From Synechococcus sp. RedBA-s (GTDB lineage Bacteria; Cyanobacteriota; Cyanobacteriia; PCC-6307; Cyanobiaceae): a DNA stretch of 64,000 nt. The DNA lies in contig NZ_JAGQBF010000002.1 of NCBI RefSeq assembly GCF_024345495.1, forward strand, positions 1 through 64,000, given 5' to 3'. The translations under genes and the position numbers were made by a program. The notes beneath the pieces were generated by a model. It had not been told where the DNA came from and ran no database searches. It saw only the letters and a program-made list of their open reading frames with translations. Each line of letters begins with the position of its first letter. The stretch's first letter is position 1. Below are positions 54,174 to 63,100 of this stretch, one piece after another.

Positions 54174-54541
54174 TTCCGGCCGACCAGCGATTTAAGGGCA
54201 CCCACCAGGCTGTTGGAGCCCTTGCCCACGGCGGCGTCAGGCCGGGTGCGAATGGTGACGTCGCCGTTGACGCTGGTGCGGCAGCTGAGGCGGAAGTTGG
54301 CAGGGCGATCCGAGAGGTAGACCTGCTCGACATCGCTGCGGGGCGAGAGGTTCTTGGCACCTTCGAGCACTTCGACAACACAGGTGCCGCACTGGCCCAG
54401 GCCGCCGCAATTGTTGAAGTTGTTCAGACCCTTGTAGGGATTGATGCCGGCATCAAGGGCCGCCTGGCGAAGGTTGGCCCCCTCGATGCAACCAACCTTC
54501 TGGTCTTCATTATCGAAGCGGATGGTGGGCACGGGTCGCAT
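54170..54541 (-). CDS. 2Fe-2S ferredoxin-like protein
   Basis: A 123-residue soluble electron carrier. The 2Fe-2S ligands are Cys45, Cys51 and Cys54 (NNCGGLGQCGTC) and Cys87 (FRLSC). This Cys-x5-Cys-x2-Cys spacing differs from the Cys-x4-Cys-x2-Cys of PetF photosynthetic ferredoxins and is nearer to the adrenodoxin-type or extended bacterial class. The last 25 residues, with SNSLVGALKSLVGRK, form an amphipathic tail. It is the first gene of a pair with the Spx-like protein. A specific redox role is not known; the divergent methyltransferase starts 120 nt away. Confidence 0.88.
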   Translation of the reverse strand: MRPVPTIRFDNEDQKVGCIEGANLRQAALDAGINPYKGLNNFNNCGGLGQCGTCVVEVLEGAKNLSPRSDVEQVYLSDRPANFRLSCRTSVNGDVTIRTRPDAAVGKGSNSLVGALKSLVGRK

Positions 54542-54661
54542 CGGCTACTGACGCGAACCAACTTACCTGGCTGGGGGTCGTGGCTTTCCAGCCCTGCAAC
54601 GGTTGTTGGTCCGGCCGCTGGACCGCCGCTGCCTACGATCACAACGAGAGCGCACAGGGCC

Positions 54662-55345
54662 ATGGTTGCAGCGAACAGCGGCGAACTCTCCGGCTACGAC
54701 CTGGTGGTGCAGGGGCTGATCCCCGGCTACGCCAGCCTTGCCCGCCTGGGTGTCGCCCTGCTGGCGGCCTCACCTCTGGCCGGCAAGGCCGGCGCCCAGG
54801 TGCTGGTGGCCGGCTGCGGCACCGGAGCCGAGCTGGTGGAGGCCCTGGCCCAGCGCCCCGACTGGGGGCTGAGCGCGATCGATCCCTCCGAGGCGATGCT
54901 CAAGGCCGCCCAGCAGCGTCTCGGTGAAGCGGCCACTGGCCTGAGCTGGCGGCAAAGCACGGTGGAGGATCTGGACCCCGGAGCCAGCTTCGATGGAGCG
55001 CTCTCGGTGTTGGTGCTGCAGTCCCTCCCCGATGACGGCAGCAAACTGGCGTTTCTTTCCGCCCTGGCCCGCTGCCTCCGGCCTGGGGGCCAACTAGTGC
55101 TGGTGGATCTGATGCGCCCGGCACTGCCTCTCCTGGAGGAGCAGATGGCGGAGGCCTGGGTCGGGTTCCAGAGGGCCTCGCGGCTGGAAGCACCGCTTGA
55201 GCTGCTGGAGCCCCTCACCCACGGCACCCATCCCGTGGGTCTTGCGCGGCTCACTGCGCTGGTGAACGCAGCGGGCTTCGGCGATCCGGCGCGGGTATTC
55301 CAGGCCCTGGATTACGAGGGCTTTCTGCTGCAGCGCGCCTCCTGA
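54662..55345 (+). CDS. SAM-dependent methyltransferase (class I)
   Basis: A cytosolic protein of 227 residues. The SAM-binding loop VLVAGCGTGAELVEAL is at about residues 47-62, and the acidic residue in SAIDPSEAML follows. The third motif, FDGALSVLVLQSL, and RPGGQLVLVDL are typical of Methyltransf_11/25 proteins. The substrate is unknown. Its 3' end overlaps the convergent pyrophosphatase gene by 34 nt. It is divergent from the ferredoxin gene, so a shared upstream region of 120 nt should hold both promoters. Confidence 0.85.
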   Translation: MVAANSGELSGYDLVVQGLIPGYASLARLGVALLAASPLAGKAGAQVLVAGCGTGAELVEALAQRPDWGLSAIDPSEAMLKAAQQRLGEAATGLSWRQSTVEDLDPGASFDGALSVLVLQSLPDDGSKLAFLSALARCLRPGGQLVLVDLMRPALPLLEEQMAEAWVGFQRASRLEAPLELLEPLTHGTHPVGLARLTALVNAAGFGDPARVFQALDYEGFLLQRAS

Positions 55346-55857
55346 TCGGCTCGGGCCGCCTGGATGCAGCTCTCCAGCAGGGCTGGCACCGCAGCGGCGT
55401 CCTGCCAACCGATGATCTCCACCGCTCGCCCCTCCAGATTTTTGTAGGTGCGAAAGAACTCAGCCACATCTTCCAGCTGATTGGCAGCAATCTGGCGAAT
55501 GCTGCGCAGTCCGCTCTGACGGCCATCGGCCTCGGGCACGCACAGCAGCTTGCCGTCATAAGCCCCACAGTCGATCATCTCGAGGAAGCCGATCGGTCGG
55601 GCGCTGATCAGGCAGCCGGCGAAGGTGGGCTCCTCCATGATCACCATGGCATCGAGGGGAGCGCCGTCCTCCGCGAGGGTGTTGGGAATGAAGCCGTAGT
55701 CGAACGGATAGCGGACCGAAGAAAGGAGCACCCGATCGAGGGCCATCAATCCGGCGGCACTGTTGTATTCGTACTTGTTACGGCTACCGGCGGGGATTTC
55801 CACCACCAGATTCACCAATCCCTGGGATGGCGAGGCGGCCAGGCTGCTGATGTCCAC
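55312..55857 (-). CDS. ppa: Family I inorganic pyrophosphatase with an altered metal site
   Basis: Hydrolyses pyrophosphate and so drives biosynthesis. From the GTG at 55857 there are 181 residues, a normal length. Lys and Glu in NKYEY, Arg in LDRVLLSS, Tyr in YPFDYGFI, both Asp of MIDCGAYDGK and the Tyr-Lys of RTYKNLEG match E. coli positions 29, 31, 43, 55, 97, 102 and 141-142. The signature Asp-Gly-Asp-Pro-x-Asp is Asp64-Gly-Ala66-Pro-Leu-Asp69, so the middle metal ligand (E. coli Asp67) is Ala. Activity may be strongly reduced. I recall reports of altered, poorly active family I enzymes in marine picocyanobacteria, not verified here. Confidence 0.88.
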   Translation of the reverse strand: MDISSLAASPSQGLVNLVVEIPAGSRNKYEYNSAAGLMALDRVLLSSVRYPFDYGFIPNTLAEDGAPLDAMVIMEEPTFAGCLISARPIGFLEMIDCGAYDGKLLCVPEADGRQSGLRSIRQIAANQLEDVAEFFRTYKNLEGRAVEIIGWQDAAAVPALLESCIQAARADQEARCSRKPS

Positions 55858-56155
55858 GGCTGATGGGGATGGAAGAGCTGGGATCAGAGCGCAAGGTGCT
55901 GCGCTCCAGCAGAACGGCACCGATTGGAACCATCAGAGCCAGCAGGGCGATGGTGGCTCCCAGCAGCGGCGATCCTGGATCAAGAAACCCGTCAGGGTTG
56001 TAGGGATCTGGACTGGAATCCCCGTTGGCTTGACTGACACCCGGTCCTGACTGGGCGGCAGTGGGTGAAGCAGTGACTGAAGACGTGGCTGAAAACGTAT
56101 GGGCGAGAACGGCTGGGGCTACAGGAGTGCCGGTTCGCGGAGGTTCGGAATCCAT
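55784..56155 (-). CDS. Hypothetical single-helix membrane protein
   Basis: From the ATG at 56155 the frame has 123 residues. A Ser/Thr/Ala/Pro-rich N-terminal half is followed by one strong membrane helix (LLGATIALLALMVPIGAVLLE) and a short polar C terminus. The frame runs 74 nt into the start of ppa. The clear helix suggests a real protein even though most of the sequence is low in complexity. I do not recognise a family. Confidence 0.45.
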   Translation of the reverse strand: MDSEPPRTGTPVAPAVLAHTFSATSSVTASPTAAQSGPGVSQANGDSSPDPYNPDGFLDPGSPLLGATIALLALMVPIGAVLLERSTLRSDPSSSIPISRGHQQPGRLAIPGIGESGGGNPRR

Positions 56156-56336
56156 GGAGAGGGAGGAGGGAGCAGCTTCCGGGGGCAGCGTTGGGGCGGC
56201 ACTCAGGCCGCTCCTGGAGCTGAACAAGGAAGCAGTGCCGGCTGGGCCTTGGGAAGCAGATCGTCCCGCGAGCAAGCAAGAACCAACCTCAATATGCCAC
56301 TTCCGGCAGCCATTGGCCCGTTTGATGTTGAAGAGC

Positions 56337-56816
56337 TCAGGCTGCGGGGCGCGACTGCTCCAGCTGATCGCGCTTGCTGCTGAGCACGGCCGGGCCCTGG
56401 TCCAGTCCCTGGAGACTGTGACGGATGGCCTGCAGTTCCTGCAGGATCGAGCTGAGCAGTTGCTGGGTGGCGGTGGAGGGTGAATTGAGCACCTCCACGG
56501 TCACTTCCTTGATGCGCAGCACATCGCGAGCGAAGCGAGCCACCTCGTTGGGGTGAAACAGCAGCGCCTCCTTCTGATCAGTGCGGTATTCGGGGTTGAG
56601 CTTGCGCGAATTGAAGGGTGGGTTGAGGTTGCGCGGATCGGTGTTGGTGTATCGGTACACCGAGGCCCTGGACCGGTTGAGGGCCTTCTGCACGTCATCG
56701 ATGCCGATGAGCCCTTCGCTCGGCTCGGTGGGCGCGGGGTCGGGCAGGCCGGCAGGCCAGGAGGACGCCACGGTCGGTGGAAGCTCTCCGCCGGAGCCGG
56801 CCGTGGGTGCAACCAT
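56337..56816 (-). CDS. Putative DNA-binding protein with a winged-helix-like core
   Basis: A 159-residue protein from the ATG at 56816 (an ATG at 56846 adds ten). After a Pro/Ser-rich leader, residues 36-110 resemble a MerR/excisionase-type helix-turn-helix: IGIDDVQKALNRSRASVYRY, a wing-like TDPRNLNPPFNSRKLNPEYR, and ALLFHPNEVARFARDVL. The C-terminal part is a Gln/Leu-rich helix (TQQLLSSILQELQAIRHSLQ) that could mediate dimers. It looks like a cyanobacteria-specific regulator or nucleoid protein; the function is unknown. It is divergent from proS. Confidence 0.65.
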   Translation of the reverse strand: MVAPTAGSGGELPPTVASSWPAGLPDPAPTEPSEGLIGIDDVQKALNRSRASVYRYTNTDPRNLNPPFNSRKLNPEYRTDQKEALLFHPNEVARFARDVLRIKEVTVEVLNSPSTATQQLLSSILQELQAIRHSLQGLDQGPAVLSSKRDQLEQSRPAA

Positions 56817-56864
56817 AAGACTTATTTTGGACGGCTGGGAATTCATGCCGACGCTAGCAGAGGA

Positions 56865-56882
56865 GGCCTGGTCAGCCAGGCC
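56865..56882. other. Hairpin in the divergent region before proS
   Basis: GGCCTGG at 56865-56871 and CCAGGCC at 56876-56882 form a perfect seven-base stem with a four-base loop, 98 nt before the proS start and just upstream of the divergent regulator gene. It may be an operator for either gene; a tail of T is absent. Confidence 0.3.
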
Positions 56883-56979
56883 ACTGCAGCGCCCCAGCCG
56901 GTGGGGTGATTAAACCGGCCCATCAGGAGTTCGGCAAGGCCCGGTGATAGGGTCCCAGCCCGCTGAGGCTACCCATTCC

Positions 56980-58812
56980 ATGCGCGTCTCCCGCCTGATG
57001 CTGGTGACGTTGCGGGATGACCCTGCCGAAGCCGAAATCCCGTCCCACAAGCTGTTGCTGCGCGGCGGCTACATGCGCCGGGTCGCCTCGGGCGTCTACG
57101 CCTACCTGCCCCTGCTCTGGCGGGTGCTCAGCAAGATCTCGGCGATCGTGCGCCAGGAGATGGACGCCACAGGCGCCCTGGAGACCCTGTTGCCCGCCCT
57201 ACAACCCGCCAGCCTCTGGGAGCGCAGCGGCCGTTGGCAGGGCTACACCGCCGGGGAGGGGATCATGTTCCACCTGGTGGATCGCCAGGAGCGCTCCCTT
57301 GGGCTGGGTCCCACCCATGAAGAGGTGATCACCTCTCTGGCCGCCGACCTGCTGCGCTCCTACCGGCAGCTGCCGGTGAGCCTCTACCAGATCCAGACCA
57401 AATTCAGGGACGAGATCCGGCCCCGCTTCGGCTTGATGCGCGGGCGCGAATTCATCATGAAGGACGCCTATTCCTTCCACGCCGACGAGGCCGACCTTCG
57501 GCTCACCTATGAGCGGATGGACCAGGCCTACCGCCGCATCTTCAACCGCTGCGGGCTGCGCACCGTGGCGGTGGAGGCCGACAGCGGCGCCATCGGTGGC
57601 TCGGCCAGCCAGGAGTTCATGGTCACCGCCGATGCCGGTGAGGATCTGATCCTCAGCAGTGCCGATGGGCGCTACGCCGCCAACCAGGAGCGGGCCTGCT
57701 CCCTGCCGGAGCCAGCCGTTCCCCTGGTCTGCGCCACGGCTGAGGCGGTGGAGCTGCACACGCCCAGACAGCACAGCATCGAGGCCCTCTGCGCCGCCCA
57801 TGGCTTCGAGCCGAGCCAGACCGTGAAGGTGCTGCTGCTGCTGGCCCGCTGCGCCTTGGGCCAGGCGCGGGTGGTGCTGGTGAGCCTGCGCGGCGATCAG
57901 CAGCTCAACCCCACCAAGCTCGCCAATGCCGTCAGCGGGGCCCTGGCTGAGAGCGCCGGAGCCCTGCTGGACCTGGAGCCGATCACCCCGGAGCAGATCC
58001 GCTTAGAAGGCCTGCCTGGCTGGCCCCTGGGCTGCCTTGGCCCGCATCTGGGCGATGAGTGGCTGGCCGGCGCCCACAGCTGGCAGCCCACTGTTCTGCG
58101 CCTGGCGGATGCCACCGCGGCGGAGCTGGAGGTCTTTGTCTGCGGCGCCAACCGACCCGACACCCACCTGGTGGGAGCCCGCTGGTCGGCCCTCGGCGAC
58201 CCCCGGCCGATCGTGGCCGACCTGCGCTCAGCCCAGCCGGGGGAGCGCTGTCTTCAGGACCCCGGCCAGAGGCTGGAGTCCAGCCGCGGCATCGAGGTGG
58301 GACACATTTTCCAGTTGGGGCGCAAATACTCCCAGGCCCTTGAGGCCACCTTCACCAATGAACAGGGTCTCGACGAGCCTCTGTGGATGGGCTGCTATGG
58401 CATCGGCGTGTCCAGGCTGGCCCAGGCCGCCGTTGAGCAGCACCACGATCAGCACGGCATCTGCTGGCCGGTGGCAATCGCCCCCTTCGAAGTGATCGTG
58501 GTTGTGGCCAGCGCCCAGGACCCCGTTCAGGTGGCCCTCGGCGAGCGCCTCCATGACGAGCTTGAGCAGGCGGGTCTGGAGGTGCTGCTCGATGACCGCA
58601 GTGAACGGGCCGGGGTGAAATTCAAGGACGCCGATCTGATCGGCATTCCCTGGCGGCTGGTGGTGGGCCGCGGGGCCGCCGCCGCCCAGGTGGAGCTGGT
58701 GGAGCGAGCCAGCGGAGCCAAGCGCGACCTGGGCGCGGAGGAGGTGGTGACGCTGCTGCGGGAGCTCATCACCGCCGCCCGCCTCGGACTGACGGCGACA
58801 CAGAGCTCGTAA
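56980..58812 (+). CDS. proS: Prolyl-tRNA synthetase (bacterial type)
   Basis: Charges tRNA-Pro. The 610-residue protein has the class II blocks: motif 1 with LLLRGGYMRRVASGVYAYLP, motif 2 with TKFRDEIRPRFGLMRGREF, and motif 3 with MGCYGIGVSRLAQAAVEQ. The large insertion between motifs 2 and 3 (about residues 225-400) is the editing domain expected of the long bacterial type. The anticodon domain ends the chain (VEVLLDDRSERAGVKFKDAD). The ATG at 56980 gives the usual start MRVSRLMLVTLRDDPAEAE. It is followed by psb27 28 nt downstream. Confidence 0.96.
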   Translation: MRVSRLMLVTLRDDPAEAEIPSHKLLLRGGYMRRVASGVYAYLPLLWRVLSKISAIVRQEMDATGALETLLPALQPASLWERSGRWQGYTAGEGIMFHLVDRQERSLGLGPTHEEVITSLAADLLRSYRQLPVSLYQIQTKFRDEIRPRFGLMRGREFIMKDAYSFHADEADLRLTYERMDQAYRRIFNRCGLRTVAVEADSGAIGGSASQEFMVTADAGEDLILSSADGRYAANQERACSLPEPAVPLVCATAEAVELHTPRQHSIEALCAAHGFEPSQTVKVLLLLARCALGQARVVLVSLRGDQQLNPTKLANAVSGALAESAGALLDLEPITPEQIRLEGLPGWPLGCLGPHLGDEWLAGAHSWQPTVLRLADATAAELEVFVCGANRPDTHLVGARWSALGDPRPIVADLRSAQPGERCLQDPGQRLESSRGIEVGHIFQLGRKYSQALEATFTNEQGLDEPLWMGCYGIGVSRLAQAAVEQHHDQHGICWPVAIAPFEVIVVVASAQDPVQVALGERLHDELEQAGLEVLLDDRSERAGVKFKDADLIGIPWRLVVGRGAAAAQVELVERASGAKRDLGAEEVVTLLRELITAARLGLTATQSS

Positions 58813-58840
58813 GATCCCCCAACGACATGTGGAGATGGTG

Positions 58841-59353
58841 ATGACTGTTGTCTGGGGGGTTCTTTCCCGTGCCGCTGAAACCACCCTGGGGACCGCCCGC
58901 CAGGCCTGTGCAGCTGTCCTGGCAGCACTCAGCAGCCTGTTCGCTCCCCCCAACTGGAGCCGCAGAGTCACCCCCCTGCTGACGTTCGTTCTGGGCCTCA
59001 GTCTCACCCTCAGCAGCTGCGGCAGCGTCAGCAACAGCCTCAGTGGCTCCTATGTCGAAGACACCATGACGGTGGCTGAATCGCTGCTGGGAACCATCGC
59101 CATCAGCCAAGATGACCCGGCTCGCTCCGAAGCAGAAAGCGAGGCGCGCGTCTTGATCAACGATTACATGGCCCTCTACAGGCCGAAGGGACGGGTGAAC
59201 GGACTGCCCTCCTTCACCACCATGCAGACAGCGCTCAACTCCCTGGCCGCGCACTACACGAATTACGCCAACCGTCCACTGCCCGACACGCTCAAGGCCC
59301 GCCTGGAGAAGGAATTGAGGAAGGCCGAAACCAGCGTGGTCCGCGGAACCTGA
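58841..59353 (+). CDS. psb27: Photosystem II assembly lipoprotein Psb27
   Basis: Lumenal lipoprotein that binds CP43 in photosystem II assembly and repair intermediates before the manganese cluster is built. The mature part matches Psb27: SGSYVEDTMTVAESLLGTIA, then ARVLINDYMALYRPKGRVNG and SFTTMQTALNSLAAHYTNYA, forming four helices. The lipobox LTLSSC places the lipidated residue at Cys60. The leader is long (59 residues before the Cys), with extra helical sequence in front of the hydrophobic core; a start further inside is possible but no ATG is found there. It lies between proS and purA, an order I associate with picocyanobacteria. Confidence 0.9.
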   Translation: MTVVWGVLSRAAETTLGTARQACAAVLAALSSLFAPPNWSRRVTPLLTFVLGLSLTLSSCGSVSNSLSGSYVEDTMTVAESLLGTIAISQDDPARSEAESEARVLINDYMALYRPKGRVNGLPSFTTMQTALNSLAAHYTNYANRPLPDTLKARLEKELRKAETSVVRGT

Positions 59354-59464
59354 CGGCTGGGTCCCAACCCTCAGCCAGCTTGCCTGCAGGCCACCGGCCT
59401 TTGACGAAGGGGCTGGTCATCTGAGAGTCTTGGCCCTTGTGCTTAGAAGCGGCTGCGGGCCGCT

Positions 59465-60784
59465 GTGTCCTTGGCCAATGTTGTCGTCATCGGTGCACAG
59501 TGGGGCGACGAGGGAAAAGGAAAAATCACTGACCTGCTGAGCCGATCCGCCGATGTGGTGGTTCGTTATCAGGGCGGTGTCAACGCCGGTCACACCATCG
59601 TGGTCGACGACAAGGTGCTCAAGCTGCACCTGATTCCCTCTGGAATTCTCTACCCCGACACCATCTGCCTGATCGGTTCCGGAACGGTGGTGGATCCGCG
59701 GATCATGCTCGAAGAACTCGACATGCTCGGCGACTACGGGATCGATATCTCGGGGTTGAAGCTGGCTTCCACAGCCCATGTCACCATGCCCTACCACCGC
59801 CTGCTCGATCAGGCGATGGAGCAGCGACGCGGGGAACGCCGCATCGGCACCACCGGCCGGGGCATCGGTCCCACCTACGCCGACAAATCGGATCGCAACG
59901 GCATCCGCGTGATCGACCTGCTCGATCCCGAACGCCTGCGCCAGCGTCTGATGGGGCCGCTGGCCGAAAAAAATCTGATCCTTGAGCGGATCTACGGCCT
60001 CGAACCGCTCGACCCCGAAGAGGTGCTGAGGGAGTACCTGGCCTATGGCGAGCGGCTGGCCCCCCACGTGGTCGATTGCACCCGCACGATCCACAAGGCC
60101 GCCCGAGCCCGTCAGAACATCCTCTTTGAGGGCGCCCAGGGAACCCTGCTGGACCTCGACCACGGCACCTACCCCTACGTCACCTCCTCGAATCCCGTCT
60201 CGGGAGGCGCCTGCATCGGCGCCGGTGTCGGCCCGACGCTGATCGATCGGGTGATAGGAGTCGCCAAGGCCTACACCACCCGGGTGGGCGAAGGACCCTT
60301 CCCCACGGAGCTGCAGGGCAGCCTCAACGACCACCTCTGCGACCGAGGCGGCGAGTACGGCACCACCACCGGCCGCCGCCGCCGCTGCGGCTGGTTCGAT
60401 GGGGTGATCGGCCGCTACGCCGTGGAGGTGAATGGCCTCGACTGCCTGGCCATCACCAAGCTGGATGTGCTCGATGAGCTCGATGAGATCCAGGTGGGCG
60501 TGGCCTATGAGCTCGATGGTGAGCGCATCGAGCATTTCCCCAACAGCGCCGAGACTTTCGCCCGCTGCCGTCCGATCTACCAGACCCTGCCGGGCTGGCA
60601 GTGCTCCACCGCCGAGTGCCGCGCCCTGGAGGATCTGCCCGAACCAGCCATGGCCTACCTGCGCTTCCTGGCGGAGCTGATGGAAGTGCCGATCGCGATC
60701 GTCTCCCTCGGTGCCCAGCGTGACCAGACAATCGTGGTGGAGGATCCGATCCACGGACCCAAGCGCGCCCTGCTGAACGTATGA
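59465..60784 (+). CDS. purA: Adenylosuccinate synthetase
   Basis: Joins IMP and aspartate with GTP on the way to AMP. The 439-residue protein starts at a GTG with [20 protein letters not shown], which includes the GTP P-loop and the catalytic Asp. [11 protein letters not shown] holds the catalytic His, and [14 protein letters not shown] and [20 protein letters not shown] are later signatures. Length is normal. A TTGACG hexamer at 59401-59406 might be a -35 box, but no matching -10 was seen. The stop overlaps the kinase gene by four bases. Confidence 0.97.
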   Translation: MSLANVVVIGAQWGDEGKGKITDLLSRSADVVVRYQGGVNAGHTIVVDDKVLKLHLIPSGILYPDTICLIGSGTVVDPRIMLEELDMLGDYGIDISGLKLASTAHVTMPYHRLLDQAMEQRRGERRIGTTGRGIGPTYADKSDRNGIRVIDLLDPERLRQRLMGPLAEKNLILERIYGLEPLDPEEVLREYLAYGERLAPHVVDCTRTIHKAARARQNILFEGAQGTLLDLDHGTYPYVTSSNPVSGGACIGAGVGPTLIDRVIGVAKAYTTRVGEGPFPTELQGSLNDHLCDRGGEYGTTTGRRRRCGWFDGVIGRYAVEVNGLDCLAITKLDVLDELDEIQVGVAYELDGERIEHFPNSAETFARCRPIYQTLPGWQCSTAECRALEDLPEPAMAYLRFLAELMEVPIAIVSLGAQRDQTIVVEDPIHGPKRALLNV

Positions 60785-61833
60785 CAACCCATGCCACCGA
60801 CCGAACCCTCGATGTGGTGGGCATCGGCAACGCCATCGTCGATGTGCTGGTCAGCTCCGACGACGCCTTCCTTGAAGCGCACGGCCTGAGCAAGGGCGGC
60901 ATGGCCCTGGTGGACGCCGAGCAGGCCCAGCGTCTCTATGCCGCCGCCGGGCCGGGCCTGGAAACCTCAGGCGGCTCGGCCGCCAACACCTTGGCGGGCC
61001 TGGCGATGCTGGGGGCTCGGGCCGGCTTCATCGGCCGGGTGCGCGATGACCAACTGGGGGCGATCTTCAGCCACGACATCCGCTCGGTGGGGGCCCGTTT
61101 CGAGACCCCGGCCGCCAGCAGCGGAGCGGCCACCGCCCGCTGCCTGATCCTGGTGACCCCCGATGCCCAGCGCACGATGTGCACCTTCCTGGGGGCCTCC
61201 GTGGACCTGGAGCCCGCCGACCTCGACCTGGATCTGGTGCGTCAGGCCGGGATGCTCTACCTGGAGGGCTACCTCTGGGATGGGGAGGCGGCCAAGCGGG
61301 CCTTCCTCGCCGCGGCTGAGGTGATGCGCGCCGCAGGCGGCCAGGTCGCCCTCTCCCTCTCCGATGCCTTCTGCGTCGAGCGGCACCGCGACAGCTTCCT
61401 GGAGCTGGTGGATGGCCATGTCGATGTGCTCTTCGCCAACGAAGCCGAGATCACCGCCCTCTATCTATGCGACGACTTTGAGGAGGCGATGGAGCAGGTG
61501 CGCGGCCGCTGCTCCATCGCCGTGCTCACCCGCGGGGCCCTCGGTTCGGTGGTGCTGGGCGGCGGCGAGGTCCATCGCATCGAGCCCCGGGTGATCGGCC
61601 CGCTGGTGGACACAACCGGGGCCGGCGACCTGTACGCCTCCGGCTTCCTCTACGGCCTCAGCCGAGGGGAACCCCTGCAGCGCTGCGGCCAGCTGGGATC
61701 CCTCTGCGCCGGCCAGGTGATCACCCAGCTTGGTCCGCGGCCGCGGGTGTCCCTTCCCCAGCTGGTGGCTGAGCAGCTGGGAGCCCCACCCGCTGCAGCA
61801 ACGGCTCCAGGGGCCACAGCTCAGCCCCACTGA
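60781..61833 (+). CDS. PfkB-family carbohydrate/nucleoside kinase
   Basis: A 350-residue ribokinase-fold kinase. It starts [13 protein letters not shown], has the substrate glycine motif [20 protein letters not shown], and the ATP/anion-hole motif [17 protein letters not shown] with the catalytic Asp. The group often labelled adenosine kinase has the same order, and coupling to purA by an ATGA overlap supports a purine substrate, but a sugar is possible. The last 25 residues (Pro/Ala-rich) lie in DNA shared with the convergent cobK gene: 113 nt overlap, the longest in this window. Confidence 0.88.
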   Translation: MTTHATDRTLDVVGIGNAIVDVLVSSDDAFLEAHGLSKGGMALVDAEQAQRLYAAAGPGLETSGGSAANTLAGLAMLGARAGFIGRVRDDQLGAIFSHDIRSVGARFETPAASSGAATARCLILVTPDAQRTMCTFLGASVDLEPADLDLDLVRQAGMLYLEGYLWDGEAAKRAFLAAAEVMRAAGGQVALSLSDAFCVERHRDSFLELVDGHVDVLFANEAEITALYLCDDFEEAMEQVRGRCSIAVLTRGALGSVVLGGGEVHRIEPRVIGPLVDTTGAGDLYASGFLYGLSRGEPLQRCGQLGSLCAGQVITQLGPRPRVSLPQLVAEQLGAPPAAATAPGATAQPH

Positions 61834-62575
61834 TTGGTTCCTCCGGTCGCTTCAGCAGCAGCAGGGTCAACCCCAGCTCAGCGCAGAGCTGCTGCCAGAG
61901 CTGCTCCGTGGGCCCACCCGACTGACGGCAGAGCACAGCCGTGATGGCCCACTGCAGCAGCAGCGCCCTCTCGATGGCGCCTGGGGCTGAGGCCGGCAGA
62001 CCCGTACCGGGCCGGTGACAGGCGAGGGCCTCGGCGCCTAGGCCCGCCGCCAGGGCCAGCCGCAGGCTGGTGGGGCTGGGCAGGATGCGGGCAAAACAGG
62101 CCCCGGCGCCCGCCAGCTCCACCGCTCTGGGCAGGTGGCGGGCACCGATGGCCAGCAGCAGCCGCTCGTCGCCCAGGTCAAGGCCGGCCAGATCCTCCAG
62201 CTGCTCCAGCAGGATCAGCCTGGATCCGGACCGCCAGCGGGCCGGCGGGCGCCGTAGGCGCAACAGCGGCTGGCGGTGCTGGGCGCAGACCGCCGCCAGA
62301 TCAGCGCTGATGCGGCAGGCAAAGGGGTGGCTGGCGTCGATCACCCAGCGGAAGGGAGCCAGGGGAGCCTCCTGCAGCTCGGCTGCGATCGCCCTGGGCC
62401 CCGCCAGTGCCCCCAGGCGACTGCCCAGGCGCGGGTGGGGGGCATAGGCCCGCAGGGCGTCTTCGCTCACCAGCGACACCTGCACGCTCCAGCCGGCGGC
62501 CAGCAGCCGGGCGGCGATCAAGGGGCCCTCACCGGTGCCGCCCAGCAGCCAGATCGTGGAGTTGGGTCCGTGCAT
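61721..62575 (-). CDS. cobK: Precorrin-6A reductase (CobK/CbiJ family)
   Basis: Reduces the precorrin-6A macrocycle with NAD(P)H in corrin synthesis. The 284-residue protein opens with IWLLGGTGEGPLIAARLL, the family's nucleotide-binding start. It has WVIDASHPFACRISADLAAVC in the middle with the conserved His-Pro-Phe, and LLLAIGARHLPRAV later. ATG at 62575 is preferred to the TTG one codon before. The C-terminal 35 residues are Pro/Ala-rich and lie in the region shared with the kinase gene. It is divergent from ssb. Confidence 0.88.
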   Translation of the reverse strand: MHGPNSTIWLLGGTGEGPLIAARLLAAGWSVQVSLVSEDALRAYAPHPRLGSRLGALAGPRAIAAELQEAPLAPFRWVIDASHPFACRISADLAAVCAQHRQPLLRLRRPPARWRSGSRLILLEQLEDLAGLDLGDERLLLAIGARHLPRAVELAGAGACFARILPSPTSLRLALAAGLGAEALACHRPGTGLPASAPGAIERALLLQWAITAVLCRQSGGPTEQLWQQLCAELGLTLLLLKRPEEPISGAELWPLEPLLQRVGLPAAQPPAGEGTPAAADQAG

Positions 62576-62606
62576 CAAGATGGGGCCCGCTGTCGCCGAA
62601 TGGGTC

Positions 62607-63092
62607 GTGAACCAGTGTTTGCTCGAGGTGGTGGTGCTGGAGGCACCCCAGGTGCGCTACACCCAGGACAACCAGACGCCGGTGGCGGAGATGTCCGTCG
62701 AGCTCGACGGGCTCCGCCCCGATGATCCCCCGGGCCAGTTGAAGGTGGTGGGCTGGGGCAATCTCGCCCAGGATCTGCAGAACCGTGTGCAGGTGGGTCA
62801 GCGGCTGATGATCGAGGGGCGCCTGCGCATGAGCACCTTCGCCCGCCCCGATGGCATCAAGGAGAAGCGCGCCGAGTTCACCCTGGCCCGCCTGCATCCC
62901 CTGACGGGCGGGGGATCCGAGGCCGCCACGGCTGCGCCGGCGCGCACGATTCCCCGTCCGGTGCCTTCGGCGCCAAGGCCAGCCACTCCAGCGCCGCGCC
63001 CGGCAGTGGCCGCGGAACCAGCGCCGCCCACCTGGAACACCTCACCGCTGGTGCCAGATCTCGCCGACGACGACGACGAGATCCCCTTCTGA
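62607..63092 (+). CDS. ssb: Single-stranded DNA-binding protein
   Basis: Binds single-stranded DNA during replication and repair. The OB fold (residues 1-105) reads NQCLLEVVVLEAPQVRYTQD, then KVVGWGNLAQDLQNRVQVGQ and RLMIEGRLRMST, as in picocyanobacterial SSB. A Pro/Ala-rich linker follows, and the protein ends in the acidic tip DDDDEIPF that recruits partners. The GTG at 62607 gives the usual start MNQCLLEV; an ATG at 62580 would add nine residues. It is 31 nt from the divergent cobK start. Confidence 0.9.
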   Translation: MNQCLLEVVVLEAPQVRYTQDNQTPVAEMSVELDGLRPDDPPGQLKVVGWGNLAQDLQNRVQVGQRLMIEGRLRMSTFARPDGIKEKRAEFTLARLHPLTGGGSEAATAAPARTIPRPVPSAPRPATPAPRPAVAAEPAPPTWNTSPLVPDLADDDDEIPF

Positions 63093-63100
63093 GGCCTGGA

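Noticed and set aside
59417-60787. Open frame of 456 codons antisense to purA
   Set aside because: purA is clearly recognised; the antisense frame has only low-complexity Gly/Val/Asp sequence.
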